From the NCBI GenBank assembly GCA_015066635.1, contig SVOA01000002.1, positions 94,553 to 158,552 on the forward strand: 64,000 nt of DNA, given 5' to 3'. Within the stretch, counting starts at the first letter, position 1. The number at the start of each line of letters is the position of its first letter. Both the position numbers and the translations under genes were made by a program. Of the stretch, positions 25,704 through 35,432 are shown piece by piece. Below the pieces are notes generated by a model. It had not been told where the DNA came from, ran no database searches, and saw only the letters and a list, made by a program, of their open reading frames with translations. This stretch comes from Oscillospiraceae bacterium (lineage in GTDB: Bacteria; Bacillota; Clostridia; Oscillospirales; Acutalibacteraceae).

Positions 25704-28112
25704 TTATTTTGCAACTATATTTACAAGCTTGCCCTTGACATAAATCTCTTTAATGATGTTTTTGCCGTCAAGCTCTGCCGCAATTCTTTCGTCAGCCTTG
25801 GCAAGAGCAATCGCCTCGTCGTTTGAAATCTCGGCAGGGATGTTGATTTTAGTTTTGATTTTGCCGTTTATCTGAACAACGATTTCAACCGTTGCGTCTA
25901 TGCACTTTGCCTCATCGTATTCGGGCCACTTTCCGTCAGCGGCAAGCATTTCGCCGTAGCCGAGAGTCTGCCACATTTCCTCGGTAACGTGCGGTGCAAA
26001 GGGATTTACGATAAGCAGAAGCGATTTAAGCTCTGCGCGGTTAATCGAACCGACCTCATATATCTGATTGAGCAAAGTCATTACAGCCGCGACAGCCGTA
26101 TTGAATTTCATCTGCTCTATATCGTTGGAAACCTTCTTGATGGTCTTGTGCATTGCAGACGAGAGCGCTTCGGAATATTCGTCGCCGTCAGTGAGAATCT
26201 CCTGAAGCTTCCAGATTCTGTCTATAAATCTCTTACAGCCCTTGACGCTTGATTCGCTCCACGGTGCTGCCTGCTCATAGTCGCCCATAAACAGAACATA
26301 GGTGCGAAGCACGTCTGCGCCGTACTCGTCAACAACAACATTGGGGTCGATTACGTTACCTCTTGACTTACTCATCTTGACGCCGTCGGGTCCCAGAATA
26401 AGTCCCTGAGCAGTTCTCTTGAGATAGGGCTCCTTAAAGGGTACTGCGCCTATATCATAGAGGAAGCGGTGCCAGAAGCGTGAATAAATCATATGTCTTG
26501 TAACGTGCTCCATACCGCCGTTGTACCAGTCAACGGGTCCCCAGTATCTGAGTTTATCCTGAGAGGCAAGTTCCTTATCGTTGTGCGGGTCAATGTATCT
26601 TAAAAAGTACCAGCTTGAGCCTGCCCACTGAGGCATGGTGTCTGTTTCGCGTTTTGCGTCTGCGCCGCACTTGGGACATTTGCAGTTAACGAAGGAATCA
26701 ATCTTTGCAAGCGGGCTTTCGCCATCCTGACCGGGTGCAAAATTCTCAACGGGCGGAAGCTTTAAGGGAAGCTCCTCATAGGGAACGGCAACAAGTCCGC
26801 AGTTCGGACAGTGAACTATCGGAATGGGCTCGCCCCAGTAGCGCTGACGGTTGAACGCCCAGTCCTTCATCTTGTACTGAACGCCGCCTTCGCCTAAGCC
26901 CTTCTGCTGTAAGAAGTCTATCATCTTTGCGATGGAGTCTTTCTTGTTATCAAGTCCGTTAAGGAAGCCTGAGTTGACCATCTCGCCGTCGCCTGTGTAT
27001 GCCTCGACAGAGATGTCGCCGCCCTTGATAACCTCAATAATATCAATGCCGAATTTTTTTGCAAATTCGTAGTCTCTCTGGTCGTGTGCGGGAACTGCCA
27101 TGATAGCGCCCGTACCGTAGCCCATCATTACATAGTCGGAAATATAAATCGGAATATCTTCATCATTAACGGGATTCTTTGCCGTAATTCCCTTTATGCA
27201 AACGCCCGTCTTGTCCTTGACAAGCTGAGTGCGTTCAAATTCCGTTTTCTTTGCGCACTCTGCACGGTATGCCTCAATTTCGTCCATATTGCCGATAGCG
27301 TCCTTATACTTGTCTATAAGAGGATGCTCAGGGGCGATAACCATAAACGTTACGCCGAAAAGGGTGTCGGGACGGGTGGTGTAAATTCTGAGCTGTTCGG
27401 GAATTTCATTGAGGTTAAAGTTGACAAAAGCGCCTCTCGATTTTCCTATCCAGTTAATCTGCTGAAGTTTGACGTTGGGAAGATAGTCAACCTCCTCAAG
27501 TCCCTCAAGAAGCTTGTCGGCATATTCGGTAATGCGAAGATACCATACGTCCTTTGACCTCTGAACGACATCGCTGTGGCAGATGTCGCACTTGCCTCCC
27601 TGCGAGTCCTCGTTTGAAAGGACAACCTTACAGGACGGACAGTAGTTTACAAGAGTCTTATCACGGAAGGCAAGTCCGTGCTCAAACATTTTAAGGAATA
27701 TCCACTGAGTCCACTTGTAGTAGCCCTCCTCGGTGGTGTCGATAACCCTCGTCCAGTCAAAGGAAAAGCCGACTCTTTTAAGCTGAGAAGTGAACTTCTT
27801 AATATTCATATCCGTAACCTGACGGGGATGAATACCTGTCTTGATAGCGTAATTCTCGGTAGGAAGTCCGTACGCGTCAAAGCCTATCGGAAAAAGTACG
27901 TTGTAACCCTCAAGTCTTCTCTTACGGGAAACAACCTCAAGGCCCGAATATGCCTTGATATGTCCGACGTGCATACCTGCTCCCGAAGGATACGGAAACT
28001 CTACAAGCGCATAGAATTTCTTTTTATCGGAGCCGTCAACGGCGTGGAAAACACCTTTTTCTTCCCATTTGTCCTGCCATTTTTTCTCAATTTCTCTGAA
28101 ATTGTAGTCCAT
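25704..28112 (-). CDS. leuS: Leucyl-tRNA synthetase
   Basis: An 802-residue class I synthetase. HIGH-type motif MHVGHIKAYSG after YPSGAG, the CP1 editing domain with TTRPDTLFGVTFMVIAP and the AHDQRDYEFAKK stretch, and KMSKSRGN are visible. The start is placed at the second ATG (28110-28112), which has AAGGAAG at good spacing; the ATG six bases upstream abuts the ribosome binding site directly. No T-box leader precedes it, since rsfS lies 34 bases upstream on the same strand. Confidence 0.98.
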   Translation of the reverse strand: MDYNFREIEKKWQDKWEEKGVFHAVDGSDKKKFYALVEFPYPSGAGMHVGHIKAYSGLEVVSRKRRLEGYNVLFPIGFDAYGLPTENYAIKTGIHPRQVTDMNIKKFTSQLKRVGFSFDWTRVIDTTEEGYYKWTQWIFLKMFEHGLAFRDKTLVNYCPSCKVVLSNEDSQGGKCDICHSDVVQRSKDVWYLRITEYADKLLEGLEEVDYLPNVKLQQINWIGKSRGAFVNFNLNEIPEQLRIYTTRPDTLFGVTFMVIAPEHPLIDKYKDAIGNMDEIEAYRAECAKKTEFERTQLVKDKTGVCIKGITAKNPVNDEDIPIYISDYVMMGYGTGAIMAVPAHDQRDYEFAKKFGIDIIEVIKGGDISVEAYTGDGEMVNSGFLNGLDNKKDSIAKMIDFLQQKGLGEGGVQYKMKDWAFNRQRYWGEPIPIVHCPNCGLVAVPYEELPLKLPPVENFAPGQDGESPLAKIDSFVNCKCPKCGADAKRETDTMPQWAGSSWYFLRYIDPHNDKELASQDKLRYWGPVDWYNGGMEHVTRHMIYSRFWHRFLYDIGAVPFKEPYLKRTAQGLILGPDGVKMSKSRGNVIDPNVVVDEYGADVLRTYVLFMGDYEQAAPWSESSVKGCKRFIDRIWKLQEILTDGDEYSEALSSAMHKTIKKVSNDIEQMKFNTAVAAVMTLLNQIYEVGSINRAELKSLLLIVNPFAPHVTEEMWQTLGYGEMLAADGKWPEYDEAKCIDATVEIVVQINGKIKTKINIPAEISNDEAIALAKADERIAAELDGKNIIKEIYVKGKLVNIVAK

Positions 28113-28146
28113 AATCATCTTCCTTATATAAATAGTTAATTTTTAT

Positions 28147-28503
28147 CTATTCGTCTTTTATCCACTCGGAGATGTCAACATCCTCGGCATCCTGCCAAAG
28201 CTTCTCAAGGTTGAAATTCTCACGGCTGTCGGGTGTGAAAACGTGAACTACCACGTTGCCGTAGTCGAGCAGTATCCAGCCCGTTGCCTTGCCCTCGATA
28301 TGCTTGGGCTCCTGTCCCATCTCGGCAAGCTTATCCTCAAGCTCCTCTGCAAGCGCCTTGATGTGGGTTGTCGAGGTACCCGAAACGATAACAAAATAAT
28401 CGGCAACGCTCGTAAGATCCGTTATTTTAAGGACGACTATGTCCATACCCTTTTTGTTGTCGAGTATCTTTACGGAGTTTTCAAGTATTTCCTGTGTAAG
28501 CAT
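28147..28503 (-). CDS. rsfS: Ribosome silencing factor RsfS
   Basis: A 118-residue protein that binds L14 and blocks subunit joining when nutrients are low. Family motifs: KKGMDIVVLKITDLTSVADYFVI, SGTSTTHIKALAEE and GWILLDYGNVVVHVF. It overlaps the yqeK stop by one base, in the order nadD-yqeK-rsfS seen across Firmicutes. Confidence 0.96.
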   Translation of the reverse strand: MLTQEILENSVKILDNKKGMDIVVLKITDLTSVADYFVIVSGTSTTHIKALAEELEDKLAEMGQEPKHIEGKATGWILLDYGNVVVHVFTPDSRENFNLEKLWQDAEDVDISEWIKDE

Positions 28504-29102
28504 TATTTATTTCCTTTCCTTTGTCTTTCTTTTTCGCTGATTGCTACTTCGTTGTATGCAGACAGGCTGTCCTCATGTACCGCCCTGCCCTCTTTTACCA
28601 TCTCACAGATGGTGTACTGCAGTCCGTACAGCATTGCCTCGTCAAGATTTCTGTCGGCCTTTTCCCTCATTATGTCAACGTCGTCATAGTCGCGTTCCTT
28701 TGAGGTAAAATCTGCAACATACAGCACCTTTTCAAGCAGGGACATACCCGCCCTTGCCGTGGTATGATAGCGTACTGCCGAAAGAATCTCCTCATCGCTT
28801 ACGCCGAGCTCATATTTCAAAAAAAGCGCTCCGCTGACGGCGTGCCATGTCTTGGGACTGACAAGCTCCGTGGGAGTCAGCGTATGCCCGTGGCTCTCCA
28901 TTATCTGCCTTTGCACCGCCTTATCCGTATCCTTCATAATATCGTGGACAAGTCCCGCGGTATATGCCTTGTCTGGATCGGCGCCGTATTTGAGCGCCAG
29001 CCGTTTGGCTTCGTCGGCAACATTGAGCGAGTGATAAAATCTGTACTCGGACAGCCGTTTTTTTATTTCCTCTAAAAATTCACTGTTTCTTTTTGTATCC
29101 AT
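28503..29102 (-). CDS. yqeK: HD-domain phosphohydrolase YqeK
   Basis: A 199-residue HD protein. Metal motifs: a first His in the YRFYHSLNVADEAKRLA helix, HD in GLVHDIMKDTD, and a later His in AVRYHTTARAG. Characterised YqeK enzymes hydrolyse diadenosine tetraphosphate to two ADP. It overlaps nadD by 23 bases and runs directly into rsfS. Confidence 0.94.
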   Translation of the reverse strand: MDTKRNSEFLEEIKKRLSEYRFYHSLNVADEAKRLALKYGADPDKAYTAGLVHDIMKDTDKAVQRQIMESHGHTLTPTELVSPKTWHAVSGALFLKYELGVSDEEILSAVRYHTTARAGMSLLEKVLYVADFTSKERDYDDVDIMREKADRNLDEAMLYGLQYTICEMVKEGRAVHEDSLSAYNEVAISEKERQRKGNK

Positions 29103-29715
29103 ACAGTCCCCGTTTTTTGATATAGGAATAAACCTTGTCCGAAATCAACGGCGAAACGTCAACGCCGTTCTTTATCATCCGTCTGATTTCGGAGGAGCTT
29201 GCCTCAAAGGGTTCCATCGGCGAAATTATAATGCCGTCCCCCTCAAGCTCGTCAATGTAAATTCTGAACTGTTTAAAGGCGTAACTGCGAAGCTCGTAAA
29301 CGCTGTCGGCATCCGTACGGGAAGCGACGCACAGAGTGCAGTTTGCCATAATTTCCTTGTATTTATACCATTTGTGAAACGACAGGAACATATCGGAGCC
29401 GATTATAAGGTAAAATTCCGCATCGGGATATTGCTGCTTTAACTCTCTTAAAGTCAGCACCGTATAGCTGTCGCTCTCACGGTCGATTTCCATTCGGCTG
29501 ACCTCATATTTTCCGTCGGTAAAGGCGAGAGCGCACATATCGTAACGCATATCGTCTATAACGAGGTCCTCCCATGTCTTGTGAACGGGACGCTTATCAG
29601 GAATTATCAGAACTTTATCAAGCTCAAGTCTGTCAGCAAACTCCTTTACAAGCCTTTCGTGTCCCTTATGCGGAGGATTGAAAGTTCCGCCGAAAATACC
29701 GATTTTCATACTCAT
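29080..29715 (-). CDS. nadD: Nicotinate-nucleotide adenylyltransferase
   Basis: A 211-residue enzyme of NAD synthesis. HxGH-type GIFGGTFNPPHKGH at the N-terminus and SSSEIRRMIKNG near the C-terminus (ISSSxIR motif) are visible. The first ATG overlaps the yhbY stop (ATGA); a second ATG two codons later gives the more usual MKIGIFGG start, and neither has a strong ribosome binding site. Confidence 0.96.
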   Translation of the reverse strand: MSMKIGIFGGTFNPPHKGHERLVKEFADRLELDKVLIIPDKRPVHKTWEDLVIDDMRYDMCALAFTDGKYEVSRMEIDRESDSYTVLTLRELKQQYPDAEFYLIIGSDMFLSFHKWYKYKEIMANCTLCVASRTDADSVYELRSYAFKQFRIYIDELEGDGIIISPMEPFEASSSEIRRMIKNGVDVSPLISDKVYSYIKKRGLYGYKKKQ

Positions 29716-29996
29716 TTCTTTTCGTGAAGCTTCGGGTTAAAACGGTAAAGTATCATCACTCCGCCGATTACCGAAACTACTTCGCTGCCCGTTGCAGACG
29801 CAAGCGCCTCTGCTGCCTCTCTCGGAGTGTCGGGGCAGGTTTCGCGCAGAACCCTGAGTTTAATAAGTTCTCTTGCGGTAAGCGCGTCGTCCGTCTGTTT
29901 TATAAGCGCGGCGGAAATACCGCCCTTGCCTACCTGAAACAGCGCGTCAAGCGAGTTTGCCTGCGCTCTTAATTTTGCTCTTTCTTTGCTTGTCAT
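29712..29996 (-). CDS. yhbY: CRS1/YhbY family RNA-binding protein
   Basis: A 94-residue protein with the CRM fold: MTSKERAKLRAQANSLDALF, QVGKGGISAALIKQ and IKLRVLRE. Homologues bind pre-50S particles. It lies just upstream of nadD, the usual order in Firmicutes. Confidence 0.95.
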   Translation of the reverse strand: MTSKERAKLRAQANSLDALFQVGKGGISAALIKQTDDALTARELIKLRVLRETCPDTPREAAEALASATGSEVVSVIGGVMILYRFNPKLHEKK

Positions 29997-30008
29997 ATAC
30001 CTCTCCGA

Positions 30009-30596
30009 TTAAATGTAATTCTTTATTTCGTCTGCGAATTTACGCAGAGCATTTCCTCTGTGGCTTAATTTGTCTTTTTCTTCGGCGCTCAGTTCCCCGA
30101 AGGTTTTGTCCCCTACAAGAAATACGGGGTCGTAGCCGAAGCCGCCGCTTCCGTGTTTTTCAAACGCTATAACGCCGCGGCACTCGCCTCTTACGGTAAA
30201 GCTTCTGCCGTCGGGAAAACAGCAGCAAACAGCGCTCACAAACTTTGCCGTGCGTTTTTCGGCTGGAACGTCCTTCATTATTTCAAGAAGCTTTTCAATG
30301 TTCTTTGCGTCGTTTCCGTGCTCGCCTGCAAAGCGTGCGGAATATACTCCCGGCGCACCGTCAAGGAAGTCCACCATAAGTCCCGAGTCGTCGGCAACGC
30401 AGACCATACCCGATTCAAGACATCCGCTGTGCGCTTTGAGATAGGCGTTCTCCTCAAAGGTTGTGCCCGTCTCCTCAACGTCGGTAAGCTCAATTCCCGC
30501 CATATCGGCTGTAAGCACCTTTATATCAAGCGGCTCGAGTATTCTCTGAAGCTCTGCCTGCTTTTTAAGGTTATGAGTTGCGATTAAAAAATCCAA
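30009..30596 (-). CDS. XTP/dITP diphosphatase (RdgB/HAM1)
   Basis: A 195-residue house-cleaning pyrophosphatase that removes XTP and dITP. Seen: [17 protein letters not shown] at the N-terminus, VADDSGLMVDFLDGAPGVYSARFAG and HGSGGFGYDPVFL. The start is best taken as TTG at 30594-30596, with GAGGAAA just upstream; this gives the family's usual N-terminus, whereas the upstream ATGs would add an Arg/Lys-rich stretch read from the FtsY tail. It overlaps ftsY by 26 bases. Confidence 0.94.
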   Translation of the reverse strand: MDFLIATHNLKKQAELQRILEPLDIKVLTADMAGIELTDVEETGTTFEENAYLKAHSGCLESGMVCVADDSGLMVDFLDGAPGVYSARFAGEHGNDAKNIEKLLEIMKDVPAEKRTAKFVSAVCCCFPDGRSFTVRGECRGVIAFEKHGSGGFGYDPVFLVGDKTFGELSAEEKDKLSHRGNALRKFADEIKNYI

Positions 30597-31842
30597 AGAA
30601 TTTCCTCTTTTCCTTTTTGCCGTCATCCTCCGAGTCATCCTCCTCGGCTTCGGCATTTTCCTGCGCATCCCGGGTTTCTTCGGTTATCTCCTCTTGCGGT
30701 TGAAGTCCAGAAACTCCGCTTTCATCTGCTGAACCGATGAATTCCCCGACGATTTCCGAGACTGCTTCGAGGACTTCCGCGTTTGTCGGTTCAGAATTCT
30801 CCCCGGTATGCTCTTGAGCAGACGCTTGGAGCGTTTCTTCGCCATGTTCGTATCCATCGTGAGAACCTCGTACGTCTCCCAGGATGTTTTCAGCAATTTT
30901 TTCGCTTTCATTTGCATCGCTCTCCTCATACTCTATCTTCTTGAACAATCCGTCTGCAAAGGCCTCGGGCTTGAAGGGCTGTAAATCGTCTATCTGCTCG
31001 CCGACGCCGATGAATTTTACGGGAATGCCCAGTTCGTTTTTAATAGCAAGAACGACGCCGCCTCTTGCGGTACCGTCAAGCTTGGTAAGAACTATGCCCG
31101 TAATATCGGCAACCGCCTTGAACTCTCTCGCCTGATTGACGGCGTTCTGTCCCGTTGTGGCGTCAAGTACAAGAAGCACCTCGCGGTCCGAATACGGAAG
31201 TTCTCTGTCGATTACTCTGTAAATCTTGGCAAGCTCCTCCATAAGATTTTTCTTATTGTGAAGTCTGCCCGCCGTGTCGATAATAACTATGTCGGTATTT
31301 CTCGCCTTAGCGGCGTTTACGGTATCATAGACAACTGCCGCAGGGTCAGCTCCCTCGGCGTGCTTGACTATCTCGACTCCCGAGCGGTCAGCCCATATCT
31401 GAAGCTGGTCAATGGCCGCCGCACGGAAAGTGTCTGCCGCACCGAGCAGGACTTTTTTGCCCTGCGATTTATACATAGCGGCAAGCTTGCCTATGGTGGT
31501 TGTCTTGCCGACTCCGTTTACTCCGATAACGAGGATAACAGAGGGCTGAGTAATAAGTCCCATATCCTCGCCGCCGTAAAGAAGCTCTGCAACGATGTTC
31601 TTAATTTCTTCCTTGATGTCCTCGCTCTTTTTGAGCTTTTTATCGGCAACGCTCTTTTTAAGTCTTTCGGTAATTTCAACCGCCGTTACCATACCGACAT
31701 CTGCCATAACGAGAATTTCTTCAAGCTCGGCATATAAATCGTCGGTTATCTCCTCGGTGCCGTCAAAGAGATCGTCGATAGCACCCGCCATTTTATTACG
31801 GGTTTTTGTAAGTCCGAAATTTATTTTAGAGAAAATTCCCAT
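30571..31842 (-). CDS. ftsY: Signal recognition particle receptor FtsY with C-terminal acidic tail
   Basis: A 423-residue GTPase. The NG domain fills residues 1-304: helix [58 protein letters not shown] and [10 protein letters not shown]. There is no N-terminal acidic domain. Instead about 119 residues follow the NG end (AFADGLFKK), very rich in Glu/Asp/Ser and ending in a basic-aromatic [15 protein letters not shown]. FtsY receives ribosome-SRP complexes at the membrane. The tail may replace the usual N-terminal acidic membrane-targeting region. A stop is reached normally and no frameshift is needed. Confidence 0.96.
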   Translation of the reverse strand: MGIFSKINFGLTKTRNKMAGAIDDLFDGTEEITDDLYAELEEILVMADVGMVTAVEITERLKKSVADKKLKKSEDIKEEIKNIVAELLYGGEDMGLITQPSVILVIGVNGVGKTTTIGKLAAMYKSQGKKVLLGAADTFRAAAIDQLQIWADRSGVEIVKHAEGADPAAVVYDTVNAAKARNTDIVIIDTAGRLHNKKNLMEELAKIYRVIDRELPYSDREVLLVLDATTGQNAVNQAREFKAVADITGIVLTKLDGTARGGVVLAIKNELGIPVKFIGVGEQIDDLQPFKPEAFADGLFKKIEYEESDANESEKIAENILGDVRGSHDGYEHGEETLQASAQEHTGENSEPTNAEVLEAVSEIVGEFIGSADESGVSGLQPQEEITEETRDAQENAEAEEDDSEDDGKKEKRKFFGFFNRNS

Positions 31843-31861
31843 AGTGTTTTCCTTTCAGTAA

Positions 31862-34800
31862 TTATGCAAGTCCGAGCTTTCTTGCCATCTCGGCAGTCTT
31901 GAGTTCAAGCAGTTTTGAAACGCCCTTTTCCTGCATTGTTACGCCGTAAAGAACGTCAGCCTCCTCCATAGTACCGCGTCTGTGCGTAATGAGGATAAAC
32001 TGCGTATTTCTGGTCATGCGTCTGACATAGTTTGCGTATCTTACAACGTTGATGTCGTCAAGAGCCGCCTCAACCTCGTCAAAGATGCAGAACGGCGCAG
32101 GCGCCGCCTTCAGAAGCGCAAACAGAAGCGCAATAGCGGATATTGCCTTCTCGCCGCCTGACAGCAGGTCAATATTTTTGACGTTCTTGCCCGGAGGCTG
32201 AACCTTGATTAAGATGTCGCATTCAAGTATATCAAGTTCATTTTCAAGCTTTAATTCCGCTTTGCCTCCGCCGAAAAGCTCCGAGAAGGTTTCGCCGAAG
32301 TACTGATTTATCTTATTGAAGCTCTCCCTGAACTGAAGCGCCATCTTGCCTGTAAGCTCGGTAATGAGTTTGGTAAGCTCTGCCTTTGATTTCTCAATAT
32401 CGGCAACCTGCTCCGACATAAACTCGTATCTCTCGGAAACCTCCTTGTACTCGTCGATAGCCGAAACATTGACCGAACCGAGCGCTCTTATCTGGTTTTT
32501 GAGCTCGGTAAGGCGTTTGCCTGCCGCCGCGTAATCCTCTATCTCGATTTCGAGAGCCGCCGCCTCGCGGCGTGTAAGCTGATACTCGTCATAAAGCTTT
32601 GCGGTAAGGTCGTCATACTCCTTACGCATAGCTATTTTTTTCTCCTCAAGTCTTGCGAGTTCGTTACCGAGCTGCTCTCTCTCAGAGGTCTTGTTTCTCT
32701 CGATAAGACGAAGGTCGCTCTGCTGTTTTTCAAACTCTCCGCGCTGAGAAATAAGCTCGTCTATCTGCGCTCTTGAAGATGAAGAAGCCTTTTTGAGTTC
32801 TTCAATATTAAGCAGTAAATTCTCAATATCCTTTTTCTTCTGAGCGTTCTTTTCAAGAATTGCATTTATTTCGCTGTCGAGTACGGTGGCCTTGTCAGTA
32901 TGTCCCTGCTTACGCGCGTTAAGGTGTGTAAGCGTGTCCTCATTGGTCTGAATATCCTTTTCAAGGGCAACCTTCTGCATACTCAGTTCGGAAGCCTTCT
33001 CGGAAAGCTCCTCGCGTGAGGAAGCAATTTTTTCACGGTCGCCCGTGATTTTTTCAAGCTCCTCCTCGTTATTTTTAATAACGGCGTTAAGCTCCTCTAT
33101 GCGGATTACCGCATTTGCGGCTGAGTCATTTATAGAGTCGATACGTTTAAGGAGAGTTTCCTTCTCCTCGCTGAGTTCCTTAACGTTGCCCGACAGAGTA
33201 TCAAACTGCTCGTTGGCGAGCTTCAGCTCGCCCTCAAGTCTGATTTTTTCCTCGTTCTGTCTTAACAAATCTCCCTGCGCTCCTTCAAGGTCTGCAAGAG
33301 CCGCAGCCTTATCCTCGCTAAGACGTTTGAAGTCCGCTTCAAGAGTTTTGATTTCATTTTCCGTAACCGAAAGATTTTTCTTTAAGCGTTCAATTTCGTT
33401 GCCTCTGCTGAGTATTCCCGCGTTCTGGGTTCTCGAGCCGCCCGTCATTGAACCGCCCGCATTAACAACCTGACCGTCAAGCGTTACTGCCTTGAAACGG
33501 TAATTGTATTTTTTGGCTATGGCAACGGCACAGTCCATATCGTCACAGACAACTGTCCTTGCAAGCAGGGAGCCGATAACTTCCCTATACTTTTTGTCGC
33601 ACTCAACAAGCCGGTCGGCAACACTGATAAAGCCGTACTCGTCGTCAAGTCCCTTTTCCGTAAGTTCACGGCTCTTAATTGCGGTAATCGGAAGGAAAGT
33701 CGCGCGTCCCGCCTTAGCGTTTTTAAGGTGCTCAATGGCGCGCTTGGCATCGTTCTCATTCTCGACAACAATATTCTGAACCGCTGCGCCGAGTGCCGTT
33801 TCAATGGCAAGCGAATACTTGTCCTTAACTGTAATCAACTGTGAAACGGGACCGCAGATGCCTCGCAAAGTCTTTCTCGAGGCCTCGTGCATAACGGACT
33901 TTACGGCTCCGCCGTAGCCCTCCATACTCTTTTCAAGATCCTCAAGTATTTTTATTCTGTCCTGAGCGTTCTGAAGTTCTCTGGCTTTTTCTCTGAGCCG
34001 AACCTCGCACTCGTCCGCCTTTTTGCCTCTTGCGGCATAGCGCATTGAGTAGCCGTCCATTGAATTCGTTACGGAAACAATTTCAGCCTTGCAGTCCTCA
34101 AGGGCTTTCTCGGCTTTTTCCTTATTCTGTTTGTACTGATTATAGACGTCCTGACGTCCGCCGAGCGACTCGTCAATAGCGGAAATTCTCGACTTGATTT
34201 CATCAATGGACGAGCTTGCGGTTTCACTTATTACCCTGTTGTCGGCAAGTTCAACCGAAAGCGAAGAAATGAGTGCGGACAACTCCTGCGCTCTGTCGGA
34301 AAATTCAAGGTTTGAGGACTTGAATTCCTCCTGCTTTTCGGAAAGTTTGTTGAGCTCCTCAACAATAACCTTTATCTTCTCGCCCGCATTTTTGATGTTT
34401 TCCTCGGCTTCCTTTATTCTGTCGTCAAGGTGCTGCTCTGTTTCGTCCTCGTCAGCCTTGTCCTTGCGCAGTCTCTCAACAGTTTCATTGTTGTGGAGAA
34501 TTGAATTCTCCTCGACCTTGACCTGAGTTTCAAGCGCCGCTATCTGCTCCTCGGAAACAGACGAGCTGTTTCTGATTTCCTCGATTTTTATGTTGATTTC
34601 CTTTACGGAATCAGAGGCGGCGTCCATCTTTTCCTCAATGCCTCTGAGTTCGTCCTCTGCCGCCTTGTAATTTACCTCGGCGGTTGAGATGCGATGCTCC
34701 TGCTCACGGAGTTTGTCGTTGGTTTTATCTATGGTGTTAAGCCATATCCCGATTTCGAGATTCTTTCTCTCCTCGGCAAGGACTATAAACTTCTGTGCCT

Positions 34801-35431
34801 TCTCGCTCTGAGTTTTAAGAGGGCCTATTCTCGTTTCAAGCTCGGTTAAAATATCGCGGAGTCTTACAAGATTCTCCTCTGCCTGAGCAAGACGCTTCAT
34901 AGCGTCGCTTCTGCGGTAACGGAAATGAGATATTCCCGCCGCTTCCTCAAGCATATCGCGTCTTTCATTTGTCCTTGACGAAACCATATCGGCAATTTTA
35001 CCCTGACCGACAAGCGAATAACCGTCTCTGCCGAGACCCGTGTCCATAAACAGCTCGTTTATGTCGCGAAGTCTTGAACTCTCGCCGTTGATAAGATACT
35101 CACTCTCGCCGGAGCGGTAATAACGTCTTGTAACGCTAACCTCATCGGTGTCCTTGTCGAGAGTTCTGTCGGTATTGTCAAGGCGCAGAGTAACCTCCGC
35201 AAAGCCTTTTGCCTTGCGGATATCGGTTCCGTCAAAGATAACGTCCTCCATCTTTGAACCTCTGAGGTTCTTGGTGGACTGCTCGCCGAGTACCCAGCGG
35301 ACAGCATCGGAAATATTACTCTTTCCGCTTCCGTTGGGACCGACTACGGATGTGATACCGTTATTAAATTCAAGTACCGTTTTATCAGGGAAAGACTTAA
35401 ACCCCTGCATTTCCAGCGCTTTTAAAAACAT
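31862..35431 (-). CDS. smc: Chromosome segregation protein SMC
   Basis: An 1189-residue condensin subunit: Walker A GPNGSGKSNISDAVRW, coiled coil (about 170-500), hinge (about 510-670, with PISQ-like GPVSQLITV and a GGSMTGG glycine cluster), second coiled coil (about 680-1010), ABC signature LLSGGEKAISAIALLFA and Walker B FCIFDEVEAALDD. It needs ScpA and ScpB, which are not in this window. The start follows the radical SAM stop by one base, with AAGGA eight bases upstream. Confidence 0.98.
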   Translation of the reverse strand: MFLKALEMQGFKSFPDKTVLEFNNGITSVVGPNGSGKSNISDAVRWVLGEQSTKNLRGSKMEDVIFDGTDIRKAKGFAEVTLRLDNTDRTLDKDTDEVSVTRRYYRSGESEYLINGESSRLRDINELFMDTGLGRDGYSLVGQGKIADMVSSRTNERRDMLEEAAGISHFRYRRSDAMKRLAQAEENLVRLRDILTELETRIGPLKTQSEKAQKFIVLAEERKNLEIGIWLNTIDKTNDKLREQEHRISTAEVNYKAAEDELRGIEEKMDAASDSVKEINIKIEEIRNSSSVSEEQIAALETQVKVEENSILHNNETVERLRKDKADEDETEQHLDDRIKEAEENIKNAGEKIKVIVEELNKLSEKQEEFKSSNLEFSDRAQELSALISSLSVELADNRVISETASSSIDEIKSRISAIDESLGGRQDVYNQYKQNKEKAEKALEDCKAEIVSVTNSMDGYSMRYAARGKKADECEVRLREKARELQNAQDRIKILEDLEKSMEGYGGAVKSVMHEASRKTLRGICGPVSQLITVKDKYSLAIETALGAAVQNIVVENENDAKRAIEHLKNAKAGRATFLPITAIKSRELTEKGLDDEYGFISVADRLVECDKKYREVIGSLLARTVVCDDMDCAVAIAKKYNYRFKAVTLDGQVVNAGGSMTGGSRTQNAGILSRGNEIERLKKNLSVTENEIKTLEADFKRLSEDKAAALADLEGAQGDLLRQNEEKIRLEGELKLANEQFDTLSGNVKELSEEKETLLKRIDSINDSAANAVIRIEELNAVIKNNEEELEKITGDREKIASSREELSEKASELSMQKVALEKDIQTNEDTLTHLNARKQGHTDKATVLDSEINAILEKNAQKKKDIENLLLNIEELKKASSSSRAQIDELISQRGEFEKQQSDLRLIERNKTSEREQLGNELARLEEKKIAMRKEYDDLTAKLYDEYQLTRREAAALEIEIEDYAAAGKRLTELKNQIRALGSVNVSAIDEYKEVSERYEFMSEQVADIEKSKAELTKLITELTGKMALQFRESFNKINQYFGETFSELFGGGKAELKLENELDILECDILIKVQPPGKNVKNIDLLSGGEKAISAIALLFALLKAAPAPFCIFDEVEAALDDINVVRYANYVRRMTRNTQFILITHRRGTMEEADVLYGVTMQEKGVSKLLELKTAEMARKLGLA

Positions 35432-35432
35432 A

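Noticed and set aside
28113..28146. T-box leader for leuS
   Set aside because: Only 34 bases separate rsfS and leuS, far too short for a T-box.
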